DNA of 64,000 nt from DATKZS01 sp035527835 [NCBI: bacterium] (lineage in GTDB: Bacteria; RBG-13-61-14): positions 8,848-72,847 of the forward strand of contig DATKZS010000041.1 of the NCBI GenBank assembly GCA_035527835.1, in the 5' to 3' direction. The translations under genes were made by a program, and so were the position numbers. Positions 54,684 through 63,956 of this stretch are shown one piece after another. Every line of letters starts with the position of its first letter. Within the stretch, counting starts at the first letter, position 1. Below the pieces are notes generated by a model that worked only from the letters and a program-made list of their open reading frames with translations, did not search any database and was not told the origin of the DNA.

Positions 54684-56441
54684 ATGTCAAGAATTCTCGG
54701 CATAGACTTGGGCACGTCCACCACCAGCGTGGCGCTGGTGCGGGAGGGCAAGCCCGTGGTCATTCCCGCGGTGCGCGGCAGCAAGGTCACGCCCAGTTAC
54801 ATCTACGTCATGGATGACGGCAGGATCACCGTGGGCGAGAACGCCAAGATCGAGGCCATCGCCGATCCCTACAACACCATCTGGGCCACCAAGCGCCTGA
54901 TCGGCCGCGCCTACAAGGACCCCCACGTCCAGGAGTGCCTGGAAAAACTGTCGTACCGCATCGTCGCCTCCGACAAGGGCGGCGTCGCGGTCCAGGGCCG
55001 CGAAAAGTTCTTCTCTCCCATCAAGGTCGCGTCCCTGATCCTCAAGTACGTCTCCCGCCTCTCCGCCAACTTCACCGGCGAGGAGCCCAAGAAGGCCGTG
55101 ATCACGGTGCCCGCGTCCTTCAACGACCTCCAACGCAAGGCCACCAAGCAGGCCGGAGAGAACATCGGCCTGGAGATCATCCGCCTCGTCAACGAGCCCA
55201 CCGCCTCCGCCCTGGCCTGGGGCTATGACAAGGACGCCGAGTCCACCGTCGCCATCTACGATCTGGGCGGCGGCACCTTTGACGTCTCCATCCTGGCCAT
55301 TGGCAAGGGCGTCTACGAGGTCCTGGCCACCCGCGGCGATTCCTGGCTCGGCGGGGAGGACTTCGACGAGCGCCTCGTCAACTACGTGGTCAAGATGTTC
55401 AAGTCCCACTACCAGATCAACATCCTCAACGACAAGATGGCCCACCAGCGACTCAAGAACGCCGCCGAGAACGCCAAGATCGAGCTCTCCACCAAGGAGT
55501 CCACCCGCATCTTCATCCCCGCCATCTGCCCGGACATGGACCGCAACGCCGACGTGGACTACCGCATCACCCGCTCCCATTTCGAGGGCATGGTGGAGGA
55601 CCTGGTCAAGAACACCATCGAGACCTTTGAGCGGACCATCGCCGACGCCGACCTGGAAAAGGACGAGCTCGACAACATCATCCTGGTCGGCGGCATGACC
55701 CGCCTGCCCATCGTCCGCCGCATGATCGAGGAATTCCTGGGCCGCCCCGCCGATTACTCCGTGGACCCTGACCTCGCCGTGGCCATCGGCGCCGCCATCC
55801 ACGCCGCCAGCCTCGAAGGCGAGGAGATCGCCCTGGCCCCGCCGCCGTCACTCCGGCGCAAGGCCGCGGGACCAAAAGCCGAGGGACCCATGCCCCCGGT
55901 CGCCGCGCCGCCCCCGCGCCTCCCCTCGCCCGGACACCCCGGAACCGAGTGGAGCCACGAGCAAGACGCGGCCGACGAGCCCATCGCCATGGCTCCCGCC
56001 GAAGAGCCCGCCGAAGAGCCCGCCGGCGCCGCCGAAGGCGTCAAGCAGGCCGCGCCGCTCCTCCCCGCACTCAAGGGAAAGGCCCCGCTCCTGATTGACG
56101 TCGTCTCCCAGTCCGTCGGAATCTCCGATATGGCCGGCCTCTTCGTCCCCATCATCCCCCGTAACACCAAGCTCCCCGCCAAGCTCTCCCAGGTCTTCAC
56201 CACCGCCATGGACAACCAGGAGGCCATCCGTATCTCCATCTACCAGGGAGAGGGACAGTACGTCAAAAACATCGTCCTCCTTGGAGAGTTCTCCCTCCGC
56301 GGAATCGAAACCGCCGCCCGCGGCCTCCCCCAGATCATCGTCACCTTCAACATTGACCAGAGCGGACTCTTCACCGTCTCCGCCAAGGACCTCAAAACCA
56401 ATGTCCAAAAGGAAATCACCGTCGAGGGGGCGAAACTGTAG
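54684..56441 (+). CDS. Hsp70/DnaK-like protein with divergent C-terminus
   Basis: 585 residues. The nucleotide-binding domain is complete: ILGIDLGTSTTSVALV, VITVPASFNDLQRKATKQAGENIGLEIIRLVNEPTASALAWG, YDLGGGTFDVSIL, and ILVGGMTRLPIV. After residue ~390 comes a ~90-residue Pro/Ala/Glu-rich linker (PPPRLPSPGH, PAEEPAEEPAG) in place of the DnaK linker, then a short beta-rich SBD-like part (PLLIDVVSQSVGI...NTKLPAKLSQ...GEFSLRGIE). The alpha-helical lid is missing. Not a housekeeping DnaK. A J-domain protein gene follows 216 bases downstream. Confidence 0.9.
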   Translation: MSRILGIDLGTSTTSVALVREGKPVVIPAVRGSKVTPSYIYVMDDGRITVGENAKIEAIADPYNTIWATKRLIGRAYKDPHVQECLEKLSYRIVASDKGGVAVQGREKFFSPIKVASLILKYVSRLSANFTGEEPKKAVITVPASFNDLQRKATKQAGENIGLEIIRLVNEPTASALAWGYDKDAESTVAIYDLGGGTFDVSILAIGKGVYEVLATRGDSWLGGEDFDERLVNYVVKMFKSHYQINILNDKMAHQRLKNAAENAKIELSTKESTRIFIPAICPDMDRNADVDYRITRSHFEGMVEDLVKNTIETFERTIADADLEKDELDNIILVGGMTRLPIVRRMIEEFLGRPADYSVDPDLAVAIGAAIHAASLEGEEIALAPPPSLRRKAAGPKAEGPMPPVAAPPPRLPSPGHPGTEWSHEQDAADEPIAMAPAEEPAEEPAGAAEGVKQAAPLLPALKGKAPLLIDVVSQSVGISDMAGLFVPIIPRNTKLPAKLSQVFTTAMDNQEAIRISIYQGEGQYVKNIVLLGEFSLRGIETAARGLPQIIVTFNIDQSGLFTVSAKDLKTNVQKEITVEGAKL

Positions 56442-56449
56442 AGACCGTT

Positions 56450-56650
56450 ACCCAAATGCTTAAAGCCCCGCAGGGGCGTGCTTCGTTAACCCAGGGCGGA
56501 AGCCCTGGGAGAGAGCTCAGGATAACCATCAAGCTCTGAAAGAGCGGCCTAAGACCATGCTGGGCCGCGCTTACAGCGCTAAAGACCGCACTGGTCGCAT
56601 TATACCCAGGGCTTCCGCCCTGGGTTAACGAAGTTCGCGCTTTCAGCGCT
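56450..56650. repeat. REP cluster related to RAYT-1 flanks
   Basis: Units cccagggcggaagccctggg and inverted cccagggcttccgccctggg, gctctgaaagagcggc (compare 2181), agcgctaaagaccgc and gcgctttcagcgct. Palindromes fill the gap between the Hsp70-like and J-protein genes; the start of the next gene lies at its edge. Confidence 0.8.
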
Positions 56651-56657
56651 GAGAAAA

Positions 56658-57923
56658 ATGGCCATTGACACCGAGGACATCCTATCCGTTCCCGTGCCGC
56701 TGTTTTTATTCAAAGGCGGCCCCAACGACCGTTACCGGTTGGCCATGGGCCCGCTGGAGCGCAAGGTCCTGATCGCGCTCGCCGTCTCCGGAGAGCCCGA
56801 GACCATGGAAAACCTCGCCGCCGCCACCGACCTCGAACCCGCCCAGCTCGAGTCCGTGCTCACGGCCCTCGCATCCAAGGGCATCGTCACCCTGCTCCGC
56901 GAGCCCGCCGCCGCCCCGGAACCAGACCTCGGGCCGCCCCCGGGGCCCGTGCCCATGCCCGAGGGCATCATTGATTTCCCCCACGACATCATCGAGGACG
57001 GAGCCCCCGAACCGCCGCCCCCGCCCGAGCCCGGACGCTTCGAGCTCCCCCGGCTCCTGGCCTATCTCGAATCGCTCCGGGAAAAGAACTTCTACCGGAT
57101 GCTGGGCCTCACCCCCGACGCCGCCCGCTCCCGGATCCGCCGCGTCTACTTCGAGCTGGTCTCCGACTACCACCCCGACCGCCACCGCGAGGTGAAGGAC
57201 CAGCGCGTCCTCGAGGTCCTCGCCGAAATCTTCGAGACCCTCACCACCGCTTATGAGACGCTCCACAACAAGAAGCGACGCCGCCTCTACGACCGCACCA
57301 TCCCCGAGTTCACCGGCGCCGCCGAGAGCGAGGAGGACGAGGCCCTGTCCCGGCTCTTCGGCGACCGGCCCCCCGAAAAGACCAAAGGCAAGGCCAAAAA
57401 GGAATCGCAGAAGCCGCTCGGCTGGAGCTTCTACCAGACCGCCGTCGAGGCCTTCAAGTCCGGCGACTACCAGACCGCCGACCTCAACTTCAAGCTCGCC
57501 GTCGGCATGGACCCCGACCGCCCCGAATACAAGGAAGGACTCGAACGGGCCAAGCAGATCATCAATCAAAACGTGCTCGACGGACTCAAGCGGGACGCCG
57601 AAACCCTCGAAAAACAAAAAAAGTTCCCCGAAGCCGTAATGGCCCTGGTCAAGGCCTCCGAGATTGACCCCGCCGACCCCGCCATCCGCTACAACCTCGC
57701 CCGCATCCGCTTCCTCAAAACCATGGACCGCGTCCGCGCCGAGGAGGACATCTCCTGGGCCATCTCCCTTGACCCCAACAGCGTGGACGCGCTCCTCCTC
57801 CTCGGACGCATCCAGGTCTGGAAAGGAAACAACGACGCCGCCATCGCCACCTTCAAGCAAGTCCTCCGCATCGTCCCCGGCCACCCCAAGGCCAAACAGG
57901 CCCTGGCGCTGGTGGAAAAATAA
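56658..57923 (+). CDS. J-domain (DnaJ-like) protein with TPR repeats
   Basis: 421 residues. The N-terminal ~100 residues look like a winged-HTH/DUF4388-like fold (MGPLERKVLIALAVSGEPETMENLAAATDLEPAQLESVLTALASKGIV). A Pro-rich linker follows. The J domain (~145-215) is NFYRMLGLTPDAARSRIRRVYFELVSDYHPDRHREV with the HPD motif intact. Three to four TPRs follow (~250-420: WSFYQTAVEAFKSGDYQTADLNFKLAVGMDPDRPEYKEGLERAK). A partner for the upstream Hsp70-like protein is likely. A DnaJ role with cargo chosen via TPRs is inferred. Confidence 0.9.
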   Translation: MAIDTEDILSVPVPLFLFKGGPNDRYRLAMGPLERKVLIALAVSGEPETMENLAAATDLEPAQLESVLTALASKGIVTLLREPAAAPEPDLGPPPGPVPMPEGIIDFPHDIIEDGAPEPPPPPEPGRFELPRLLAYLESLREKNFYRMLGLTPDAARSRIRRVYFELVSDYHPDRHREVKDQRVLEVLAEIFETLTTAYETLHNKKRRRLYDRTIPEFTGAAESEEDEALSRLFGDRPPEKTKGKAKKESQKPLGWSFYQTAVEAFKSGDYQTADLNFKLAVGMDPDRPEYKEGLERAKQIINQNVLDGLKRDAETLEKQKKFPEAVMALVKASEIDPADPAIRYNLARIRFLKTMDRVRAEEDISWAISLDPNSVDALLLLGRIQVWKGNNDAAIATFKQVLRIVPGHPKAKQALALVEK

Positions 57924-58068
57924 CGCGCAAGCATGAGGCAAGGGACACTCCTTTGCCGTGCTGGCCTGAAAAGTTGACATTTATTCAAAACTCCTTAATG
58001 ATATTAATTGACCGGCTTATGCAATCAGGATCAAAAGAACGCAACCAACGAGGAGATGAGGCGCTTAA

Positions 58069-59427
58069 ATGGCTGATATTTTGAAAAAATTATATAATGC
58101 CTGCAATCCCTTGGAGCCGGCGTCTCATGAATATTTCGTATCATCGAACCCGGCCCGCGGAAGCTGCGATCTCACCTTTGAATTTTCCAACAGCCTGCGC
58201 AGCATCGAAAAAGATTTTCTTTGCTTCCTTTTCTCCGGTCACGTCGGTTGCGGCAAGTCCAGTGAGCTTCACCACCTGGCGGAGGAGCTGAAAAAGCCCG
58301 CCGCCGGAAGCCAACCCTGTTTCCCCATCATAATTGATGCCGGGGAATTCCTTGATGAGTACAACGTGGTACCATCAGACATACTACTGGCGCTTGTTTC
58401 CCAGGTTGCGTTTGAACTAGAGCAGGCTGGCATTGGCCTTCAAGACAGCTATTTCTTAAAGAAGTGGGACGAAATAAAAGGCATCCTTTTCCGTGAAGTC
58501 GCTCTTGAAGATGGTTCCTTTTCTTTTTCCAAGGTGACGGCTAACATTAAGCTCCTGAAGCGCGATCCGGAAGCCCGGGATAAAGTGAGGAAGGCTCTCG
58601 AAACGAGGCTTTCTAGCCTAAGGGATCAGATCAGACTCTTTTTCGAAAAAGCTCGGAGCGAGGTCAAGAAGAAAAACTATAGCGATTTTATTCTGATCAT
58701 AGACAATCTCGAAAAAATTCAACGTATTGAGAAGATCAATGAAGGATATGAATCGCATCGCGAGTTGTTCATTAACAGATCGCCCCAGCTCACGGGCCTA
58801 GGCGCGCACGTTGTATACACCGTGCCGCTGCCTCTTGTATTATCCGACGGCCCCGAGCTTCTGGCCAAGTACGGCACAACCCCCTTTGTCCTCCCCATGA
58901 TAAAGGTCTTCCACAAACGCGCTCCCAATTCTGCTTACGATAAGGGATATGATACTTTACGCGAGCTGATCAAGCGCCGAGTCGGTCAAGGGGCGGAGTT
59001 GACTTCCATTATCAAAGAAGATGCCTTGAAATTCCTTTTCCGGTACTCCGGCGGGAACACCCGGCAATTGCTCATGTTCCTGCGCGAGTCTTCCGTGCAT
59101 ACCGATCAACCGCCGATTACCCTGGAAGTCGCCCAACGCGCGATCAGCGAGACCGTATCCATTTACAGCCGCCTTCCTAAAAGTTATTGGCCCAAGCTGG
59201 CCGCTCTGGAAAAATCGTCCGAAAAGAATATTGACATTTCGGACCCCGAGATCAAGACCATGCTGCATTCGCTGTGCATCTTGGAATACAGAAACGGCGA
59301 CCAGGATGACGCCTTCAATTCCCCCGTCCCCTGGTACGCGGTCCACCCCATCATCCGGGAGCTCAGGACCTTCAAGGACGCGGTCAAGCGTAAGAAGAAA
59401 CCAAAGGCCGCGATCAAGTCGCCATGA
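58069..59427 (+). CDS. P-loop ATPase (AAA/STAND-like)
   Basis: 452 residues: Walker A FSGHVGCGKSSELHHLAEEL near residue 60, Walker B DFILIIDNLEKIQRI near 205, and sensor-type Arg/HNH-like helices beyond (FRYSGGNTRQLLMFLRESS, a winged-helix-like segment). It resembles the NTPase core of STAND-type signal proteins without sensor repeats. Start ATG 58069 follows GAGGAGATG. A possible promoter (TTGACA at 57973) lies upstream. The stop overlaps the next start by four bases (ATGA), so the pair is co-translated. Confidence 0.75.
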   Translation: MADILKKLYNACNPLEPASHEYFVSSNPARGSCDLTFEFSNSLRSIEKDFLCFLFSGHVGCGKSSELHHLAEELKKPAAGSQPCFPIIIDAGEFLDEYNVVPSDILLALVSQVAFELEQAGIGLQDSYFLKKWDEIKGILFREVALEDGSFSFSKVTANIKLLKRDPEARDKVRKALETRLSSLRDQIRLFFEKARSEVKKKNYSDFILIIDNLEKIQRIEKINEGYESHRELFINRSPQLTGLGAHVVYTVPLPLVLSDGPELLAKYGTTPFVLPMIKVFHKRAPNSAYDKGYDTLRELIKRRVGQGAELTSIIKEDALKFLFRYSGGNTRQLLMFLRESSVHTDQPPITLEVAQRAISETVSIYSRLPKSYWPKLAALEKSSEKNIDISDPEIKTMLHSLCILEYRNGDQDDAFNSPVPWYAVHPIIRELRTFKDAVKRKKKPKAAIKSP

Positions 59428-61031
59428 GCCAGGTGGCTGATACGCCCGAGCCGTTCGACCCGTTCAACCCGGCCGCCGACAACGACCTGTCCCTCTCCGC
59501 CCTGGTCCGCTCCATCCGCTACGCCGACTCCTATGCCCTCTTGTTCGCAGTCTGCAACCAGAACACTCTGCGCGACCGGCTTATCAAGGAAATAAAAGAC
59601 CGGCTCCCCGGAACGATCTTTGACGAGATCAGGCTCTCCGACCCCATACCCAACCTCTTCCGCTTTTTCGAGATGCGCTATCCCGGGACCCAATCGCCTT
59701 CAGGACCCGTAATGATCTACGGCATCGAAGCCTGGCTCCCCGGCGGAAGGAAAGGCGAGAACTCCGACTTCGTCATGAACCTCAACATCACCCGCGACCT
59801 CTTCCCCACCATCATCAACCGGCCCCTCATCCTCTGGCTCCCCGAGCACGCCCTCGCCTCCATCTTCCACGCCTCCCCCGACTTCTTTTCCGCCCGCTCC
59901 GGGGTATTCTTCTTCGCGGAAACGGATCAAGAGCGGATCGAGATGCTCGCCGCTATAAATACTTTGGGGCTGGAAGGAATTGCAGGCCTCCCCCTGAAAG
60001 AAAAACGTGACCGTATTTCCCTAATCGAAACTCTCCTTACCGAATATGGAAGACTCCCTCCTGAAAAAAAGGACCCACGCACAGAGATCAGGCTTAAGGA
60101 AGCCGCAGCAGAAACCTATTATGTTATGGGCGAATATAAAAAAGCCGAACCCATTCTCCAGGATCTAATGGATAGGAATAGAACTAACTATGGATCTGAA
60201 TCAAAAGAATATGCATCTTCACTAAACAACTTGGCCCTGTTGCTTCGTGCTATCAATCGGTTGGATGAGTCCGAAAATTATATGCGTGAAGCATTGGACA
60301 TTGATGAGCGTTTACTTGGACCAGAAAACCCGAATGTGGCTATTGAACTTGCAAATTTGGCAGGGTTGCTTCAGGCAACTGAGCGTACAGCCGAAGCAGA
60401 GCAGCTCTTGCGAAAGTCGCTGGCGATTTTGGAGCGTTCGTTTGGGCCAGATCATCCAAAGGTAGCGGCAGTTCTTGGAAACTTGGCTCATTTAATTAAA
60501 CGATCCAAACGATTTGATGAAGCCGAACCGCTCATGAGAAAAGCATTGGAGATTGATGAACGCTCATTTGGATCAAACCACCCCAGCGTCGCCACACGGC
60601 TAAATAATTTGGCAAGCTTGCTGCAAGATGCTAACAATCTTGCGGAGGCAGAACCGATGCTGCGGAAGGCATTGGAAATTTGGCAACATTTATATGGAAT
60701 TGGACATCCATTTGTTGCCATCGCGCTAAACAACCTGGGCCACCTGCTCATTGAGACTAAACGTTTGGATGAGGCTGAGCCGCTAATGCGAAGGGCGTTA
60801 GCAATTTTCGAGAAATCTCTGGGAGCAGAGCACCCCAATTTGGCTCTAGTTCTCGGCAATTTAGCCATGCTTGAGTGGGCAAGAGGGAATAATAAAGAGG
60901 CCGAGGAGATACTTATACGGGCATTAGCAATTTTTCGACGGAACTATGATGATGAAAACAATCCCCATATTTTAAAGACCCTACAGAGGCTAAAGCAAGT
61001 ACAAGCACGCTCTGGAAGTTCTGCCGGGTAG
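59424..61031 (+). CDS. TPR-repeat protein coupled to the ATPase (putative split STAND-like system)
   Basis: 535 residues. The N-terminal ~190 residues form a domain with NRPLILWLPEHALASIFHASPDFFSARSGVFFF, a motif seen at the front of bacterial STAND/TPR proteins. Seven tetratricopeptide-type repeats of 42 residues follow (kinesin-light-chain-like: 'VA..LNNLA.LL.....DEAEPLMRKALEI.E...G..HP'). Codon usage changes near 59950: GC-rich before, AT-rich after, so the gene is probably a chimera. Overlaps the ATPase gene by four bases. A two-gene ATPase plus sensor module is inferred. Confidence 0.78.
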   Translation: MSQVADTPEPFDPFNPAADNDLSLSALVRSIRYADSYALLFAVCNQNTLRDRLIKEIKDRLPGTIFDEIRLSDPIPNLFRFFEMRYPGTQSPSGPVMIYGIEAWLPGGRKGENSDFVMNLNITRDLFPTIINRPLILWLPEHALASIFHASPDFFSARSGVFFFAETDQERIEMLAAINTLGLEGIAGLPLKEKRDRISLIETLLTEYGRLPPEKKDPRTEIRLKEAAAETYYVMGEYKKAEPILQDLMDRNRTNYGSESKEYASSLNNLALLLRAINRLDESENYMREALDIDERLLGPENPNVAIELANLAGLLQATERTAEAEQLLRKSLAILERSFGPDHPKVAAVLGNLAHLIKRSKRFDEAEPLMRKALEIDERSFGSNHPSVATRLNNLASLLQDANNLAEAEPMLRKALEIWQHLYGIGHPFVAIALNNLGHLLIETKRLDEAEPLMRRALAIFEKSLGAEHPNLALVLGNLAMLEWARGNNKEAEEILIRALAIFRRNYDDENNPHILKTLQRLKQVQARSGSSAG

Positions 61032-61050
61032 TTGCCCTGTTGCTCATGCA

Positions 61051-61833
61051 CTATTTCTCCCCCGCCTCCGCGAAGTACTCATGGTTATAGATCAGGTCCT
61101 CGTACATTGCCAGCCCGTTCCAGAAGGAGAAGCTTTTCTGGGAGGCGTGGGAGTAGAGCGCGAGCTTTTTGAGTTGCTTTTCGGCGCGGATGTTGACGCG
61201 GATGGTGGGGACGGCGCGGGGGGCTTCGCGGCGCAGGAGGCTGAACCAGGAGTTGACGGTGTAGCGGGCGGGCGGCATGGTGACGTAATAGAGGCGCTGG
61301 GCCGGGCTTTTTTTGAAGGCCTCGGTGGCGGCCTTGGAGCAGGTGACGTGGTCGGGATGGCCGGAGATGCCGTAGGGGTCGTGGGTGATCACGATCTCCG
61401 CTCCGGCCGTCTCCAGAAACGACGCCACCCGCGCCGTCACCTCCGCGTAATCCGCGCTCTCCAGCCCCTGGTCCGGGTAGCCCGCCTCGATCACCTCGTC
61501 CGCGCCCAGGGCGTTCCCCGCGGCCATCAGCTCCTTGACCCGGATCTCGCCCAGCCGCTCCGGCGGGATGCCCAGCTTGTCCTTGGCCCGGTCCTGGTCG
61601 CCGATGGTCAGGCACAGGATATGGAGCCTCACCCGCGGGTCTTCTTTAAGCTTGATGAGCGTGCCGCCCACATAGAAGCTCTCGTCGTCCGGGTGCGCGA
61701 ACACCGCGGCCACGTCAATCCTTCCGTCCGCCCCCGGGCTCACCCCGTCCAGCAGGTCCCCCTCCGGCACGCGCGCCAGCGCCGCTCCGGCCATCAGCAA
61801 CAGCGCCGCAAAACCCATGATTCCGCGTTTCAT
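61051..61833 (-). CDS. Secreted PIG-L/LmbE-type deacetylase
   Basis: 260 residues. Signal peptide (MKRGIMGFAALLLMAGAALA). PIG-L motifs: VFAHPDDESFYVGGTL (metal-binding His, Asp-Asp) and SGHPDHVTCSKA (His-Pro-Asp-His). Such zinc enzymes remove acetyl from N-acetylglucosaminyl groups. Unlike most, it is exported, so a cell-envelope glycan or secreted glycoside is likely the substrate. Stands alone; convergent with the TPR gene. Confidence 0.9.
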   Translation of the reverse strand: MKRGIMGFAALLLMAGAALARVPEGDLLDGVSPGADGRIDVAAVFAHPDDESFYVGGTLIKLKEDPRVRLHILCLTIGDQDRAKDKLGIPPERLGEIRVKELMAAGNALGADEVIEAGYPDQGLESADYAEVTARVASFLETAGAEIVITHDPYGISGHPDHVTCSKAATEAFKKSPAQRLYYVTMPPARYTVNSWFSLLRREAPRAVPTIRVNIRAEKQLKKLALYSHASQKSFSFWNGLAMYEDLIYNHEYFAEAGEK

Positions 61834-61885
61834 CCGCTATTCTCCCGGACAGTTCGTGATGCCGCGAGGCGACAGCCTGCTTTCA

Positions 61886-61972
61886 GGGTCAGAGCTTCAG
61901 TTTTCAGTTAATCTCGGGGCGCTCAACACTTGTATCATCTCGTGATTAACTGAAAACTGAAGCTCTGACCCG
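61886..61972. repeat. Hairpin repeat, GTCAGAGCTTCAGTTTTCAG class
   Basis: Arms gggtcagagcttcagttttc and inverse; loop aatctcggggcgctcaacac... with a second small stem. Flanks the PIG-L gene. Confidence 0.85.
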
Positions 61973-62525
61973 CCCTTGCGCCATGGACCTGCAAAGGGTA
62001 TCAGACCGGCCCTTGGCAATCAAGCGTCTGAAACCGGAAAATTTTACATGATGGGGTGCGACCAATTTACGAAGTATAGGAGGGGCTTTGGGGGGGTTCG
62101 GCGCTTGTGAAAAAAAGGGGGGGAGGGTCTTGGATAGCGATACTCTACAAAAAGCCGCGTGGTCTTATGGAGATGAGGGCTTGCGGCTCGGGTTCCGCCA
62201 TTTTCGCAACCGCAATCCGCCGGCCTCAAGCCTTATGCCCTTTACGTATTTTCCGTGGCCTGTTCCGTGGCCTGAAGTTCGGACGTGGGTGGTCCGGATC
62301 TTGGGCCGCGGGAGGCCGGATGTCAGGACGCGGGAGGCCGGGCGTTGGGCCGCGGGAGGCCTGATGTCAGGCCGCGGAGGGGCTGAATTGGGCCAGGCTA
62401 AGTGGAGCGGGGGAATGCAAGTAACGGAAAAGGCTGGGGCGGCTTTTTCAAAAATCGCGGCGGGAGCGGTCCGTGGCCCAGGATTCAGGACAGCTCCTCA
62501 TGGTGCGCGGCGGCCGGAAGTCTTG
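61973..62525. other. Gene-free region with short direct repeats
   Basis: No convincing coding frame. 62308-62375 contains three near-direct copies of gcgggaggccggatgtcagg-type units. Otherwise GC-rich, low-complexity and unassigned. Confidence 0.5.
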
Positions 62526-62610
62526 GAAAGGAGCGAGGATCGAGGAGCGGGAATCGAGGAAATTTCGCGGTCCCCCTCGATCCTCGCTTCTCGCTGCTCG
62601 ATCCTTTTTT
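62526..62610. repeat. Hairpin repeat, GAATCGAGG class (second member)
   Basis: Arms gaaaggagcgaggatcgagg/gcgggaatcgagg and inverse ccctcgatcctcgcttc..ctgctcgatcctttttt. The T-run suggests it can also terminate transcription. Confidence 0.75.
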
Positions 62611-62632
62611 CTGAGTCTGCGGTGAGCAAGGC

Positions 62633-63025
62633 TTATTGGTTTTGGCGCCTGGCGGCGAAGAGGTTGGCGTCAATGATTCCAGCGGGGTCCATGGCGGCGC
62701 CGATGAGGTATGCGGCGTAGAAGTTGGCTCCGGCGAGGTCGGCGGCTTTGAGGTTGGCTCCGGCGAGGTCGGCCCGGGAGAGGTTGGCGTTTCGGAGGCG
62801 TGCGCCGGCGAGGTTGGCGCTGGAGAGGTCGGCCATGGCGAGGTTGGCGTTTTCGAGGTTGGCGTTTTTGAAGTTGAAGCCGGCCATGTTTTCGGTGGAC
62901 AGGTCCTTGCCGGCGAGGTCGGGCTTTTCATCCGGGTGTTCCTCGCGGTACTGGTTCCACTGCTCGGCGCCGAGGATGAGGAGGGCCTTCCATTGTGTTG
63001 GGCTCAAGGGCTGTCCGTTTTTCAT
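62633..63025 (-). CDS. Pentapeptide-repeat protein (short)
   Basis: 130 residues. N-terminal 35 residues (LSPTQWKALLILGAEQWNQYREEHPDEKPDL) form a conserved header followed by A(D/N)LxxA repeats (~16 pentapeptides: ANLEN, ANLAM, ADLSS ...), giving a right-handed quadrilateral beta-helix. No catalytic motif. The header, 'W...WN.YREEHP.E.PDL', is repeated in the next gene. ATG 63025 overlaps its stop by four bases. Function is often scaffolding or inhibitor-like. Confidence 0.88.
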   Translation of the reverse strand: MKNGQPLSPTQWKALLILGAEQWNQYREEHPDEKPDLAGKDLSTENMAGFNFKNANLENANLAMADLSSANLAGARLRNANLSRADLAGANLKAADLAGANFYAAYLIGAAMDPAGIIDANLFAARRQNQ

Positions 63026-63933
63026 CTGAGTCCCTTTTCTTCCTTCATGCGGGAGCCGGGGAAGGATGCGCGGCGGAGGTTGGCGCGTGCGAAGTCGGCG
63101 CCGATAAAGGAGCAGTTGCGGAAGGCGACGTTGAAGAGGTTGGCGCCGGTGAATTTGGCGCCGCGGAAGTCGCAATCGCGGACGCGGGCGGCGAAGAGGT
63201 CGGCCTCGGCGAGGTCGGCGCCGGCGAGGTCGGCGTTTTCGATCCATGCCATATAGAGGTCGGCGCGCAGCAGCACGGCGCGGGCGAGCCGGGCGCCGCG
63301 GAGGTCGGCATAGGCGAGCAGCGCCCCGGTCAAGTTGGCCTCTTCGAGGTCGGCGTTGACGAGGCGTGCGCCCTTGAGTTCGGAGCCGGTGAAGTTGGCG
63401 CCGCGGAAGCGGGAGTTTTCGAGGTTGGCCTGGACGAGGCTCGAGTTGTTGAAGTCCACTCCGTTTCCCATGACCTCGTGGAGGTCGGCCTTTTCGGCCA
63501 GCGCGATGGGTATGACGGCGGGGGGCACGGTGCAGCCATGGCGGGATGCGGCCTCTCCGAGCACGGCGCGGTGGAGGCGGGCGGAGCCGAGGTTGGCGCC
63601 CTTCAAGTGGATGCCGGAGAGCTGGGAGTCGCTGAGGTCGGCGCCGAGGAGGTTTGCGCCCATCAGGTCGGCGCTCTGGAGGTTGCATTTATGGAGGATG
63701 CTCTCGGCGAGGTTGGCGGAATCGAGGGATGCGTCGGCCAGGTTGGCGAGGGTGAGGTCGCATCCGGCGAGGTTGGCGCCGGAGAGGGCGGTGTCCTCGA
63801 AGTTGATGCCGGCGAGGTCGCGGCCGTGGAGGTCGGCGCCGCGGAGGTCGGGGATCTCGCCGGGGTTTTGCTCGCGGCGGGCGTTCCAGGCCTCGGGGCC
63901 CTCGGCGATGATCATGTTCCAGTCGTTGGCCAA
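63022..63933 (-). CDS. Pentapeptide-repeat protein (long)
   Basis: About 303 residues. The header ANDWNMIIAEGPEAWNARREQNPGEIPDL matches that of its downstream neighbour. About 50 pentapeptide repeats follow (ADLHG, INFED, ANLAG, CDLTL ...), interrupted by a non-repeat segment at ~130-150 (HGCTVPPAVIPIALAEKADLHEV). A TTG start at 63933 has AAGGGAG six bases upstream; ATG 63915 is the alternative. Transcribed first, coupled to 62633-63025 by ATGA. Confidence 0.85.
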   Translation of the reverse strand: MANDWNMIIAEGPEAWNARREQNPGEIPDLRGADLHGRDLAGINFEDTALSGANLAGCDLTLANLADASLDSANLAESILHKCNLQSADLMGANLLGADLSDSQLSGIHLKGANLGSARLHRAVLGEAASRHGCTVPPAVIPIALAEKADLHEVMGNGVDFNNSSLVQANLENSRFRGANFTGSELKGARLVNADLEEANLTGALLAYADLRGARLARAVLLRADLYMAWIENADLAGADLAEADLFAARVRDCDFRGAKFTGANLFNVAFRNCSFIGADFARANLRRASFPGSRMKEEKGLR

Positions 63934-63956
63934 ATGTTTCTCCCTTGCCAAGTCAC

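Noticed and set aside
61973-62525. Plus-strand frame starting near 62088
   Set aside because: Low-complexity translation over direct repeats, no Shine-Dalgarno, no family features.
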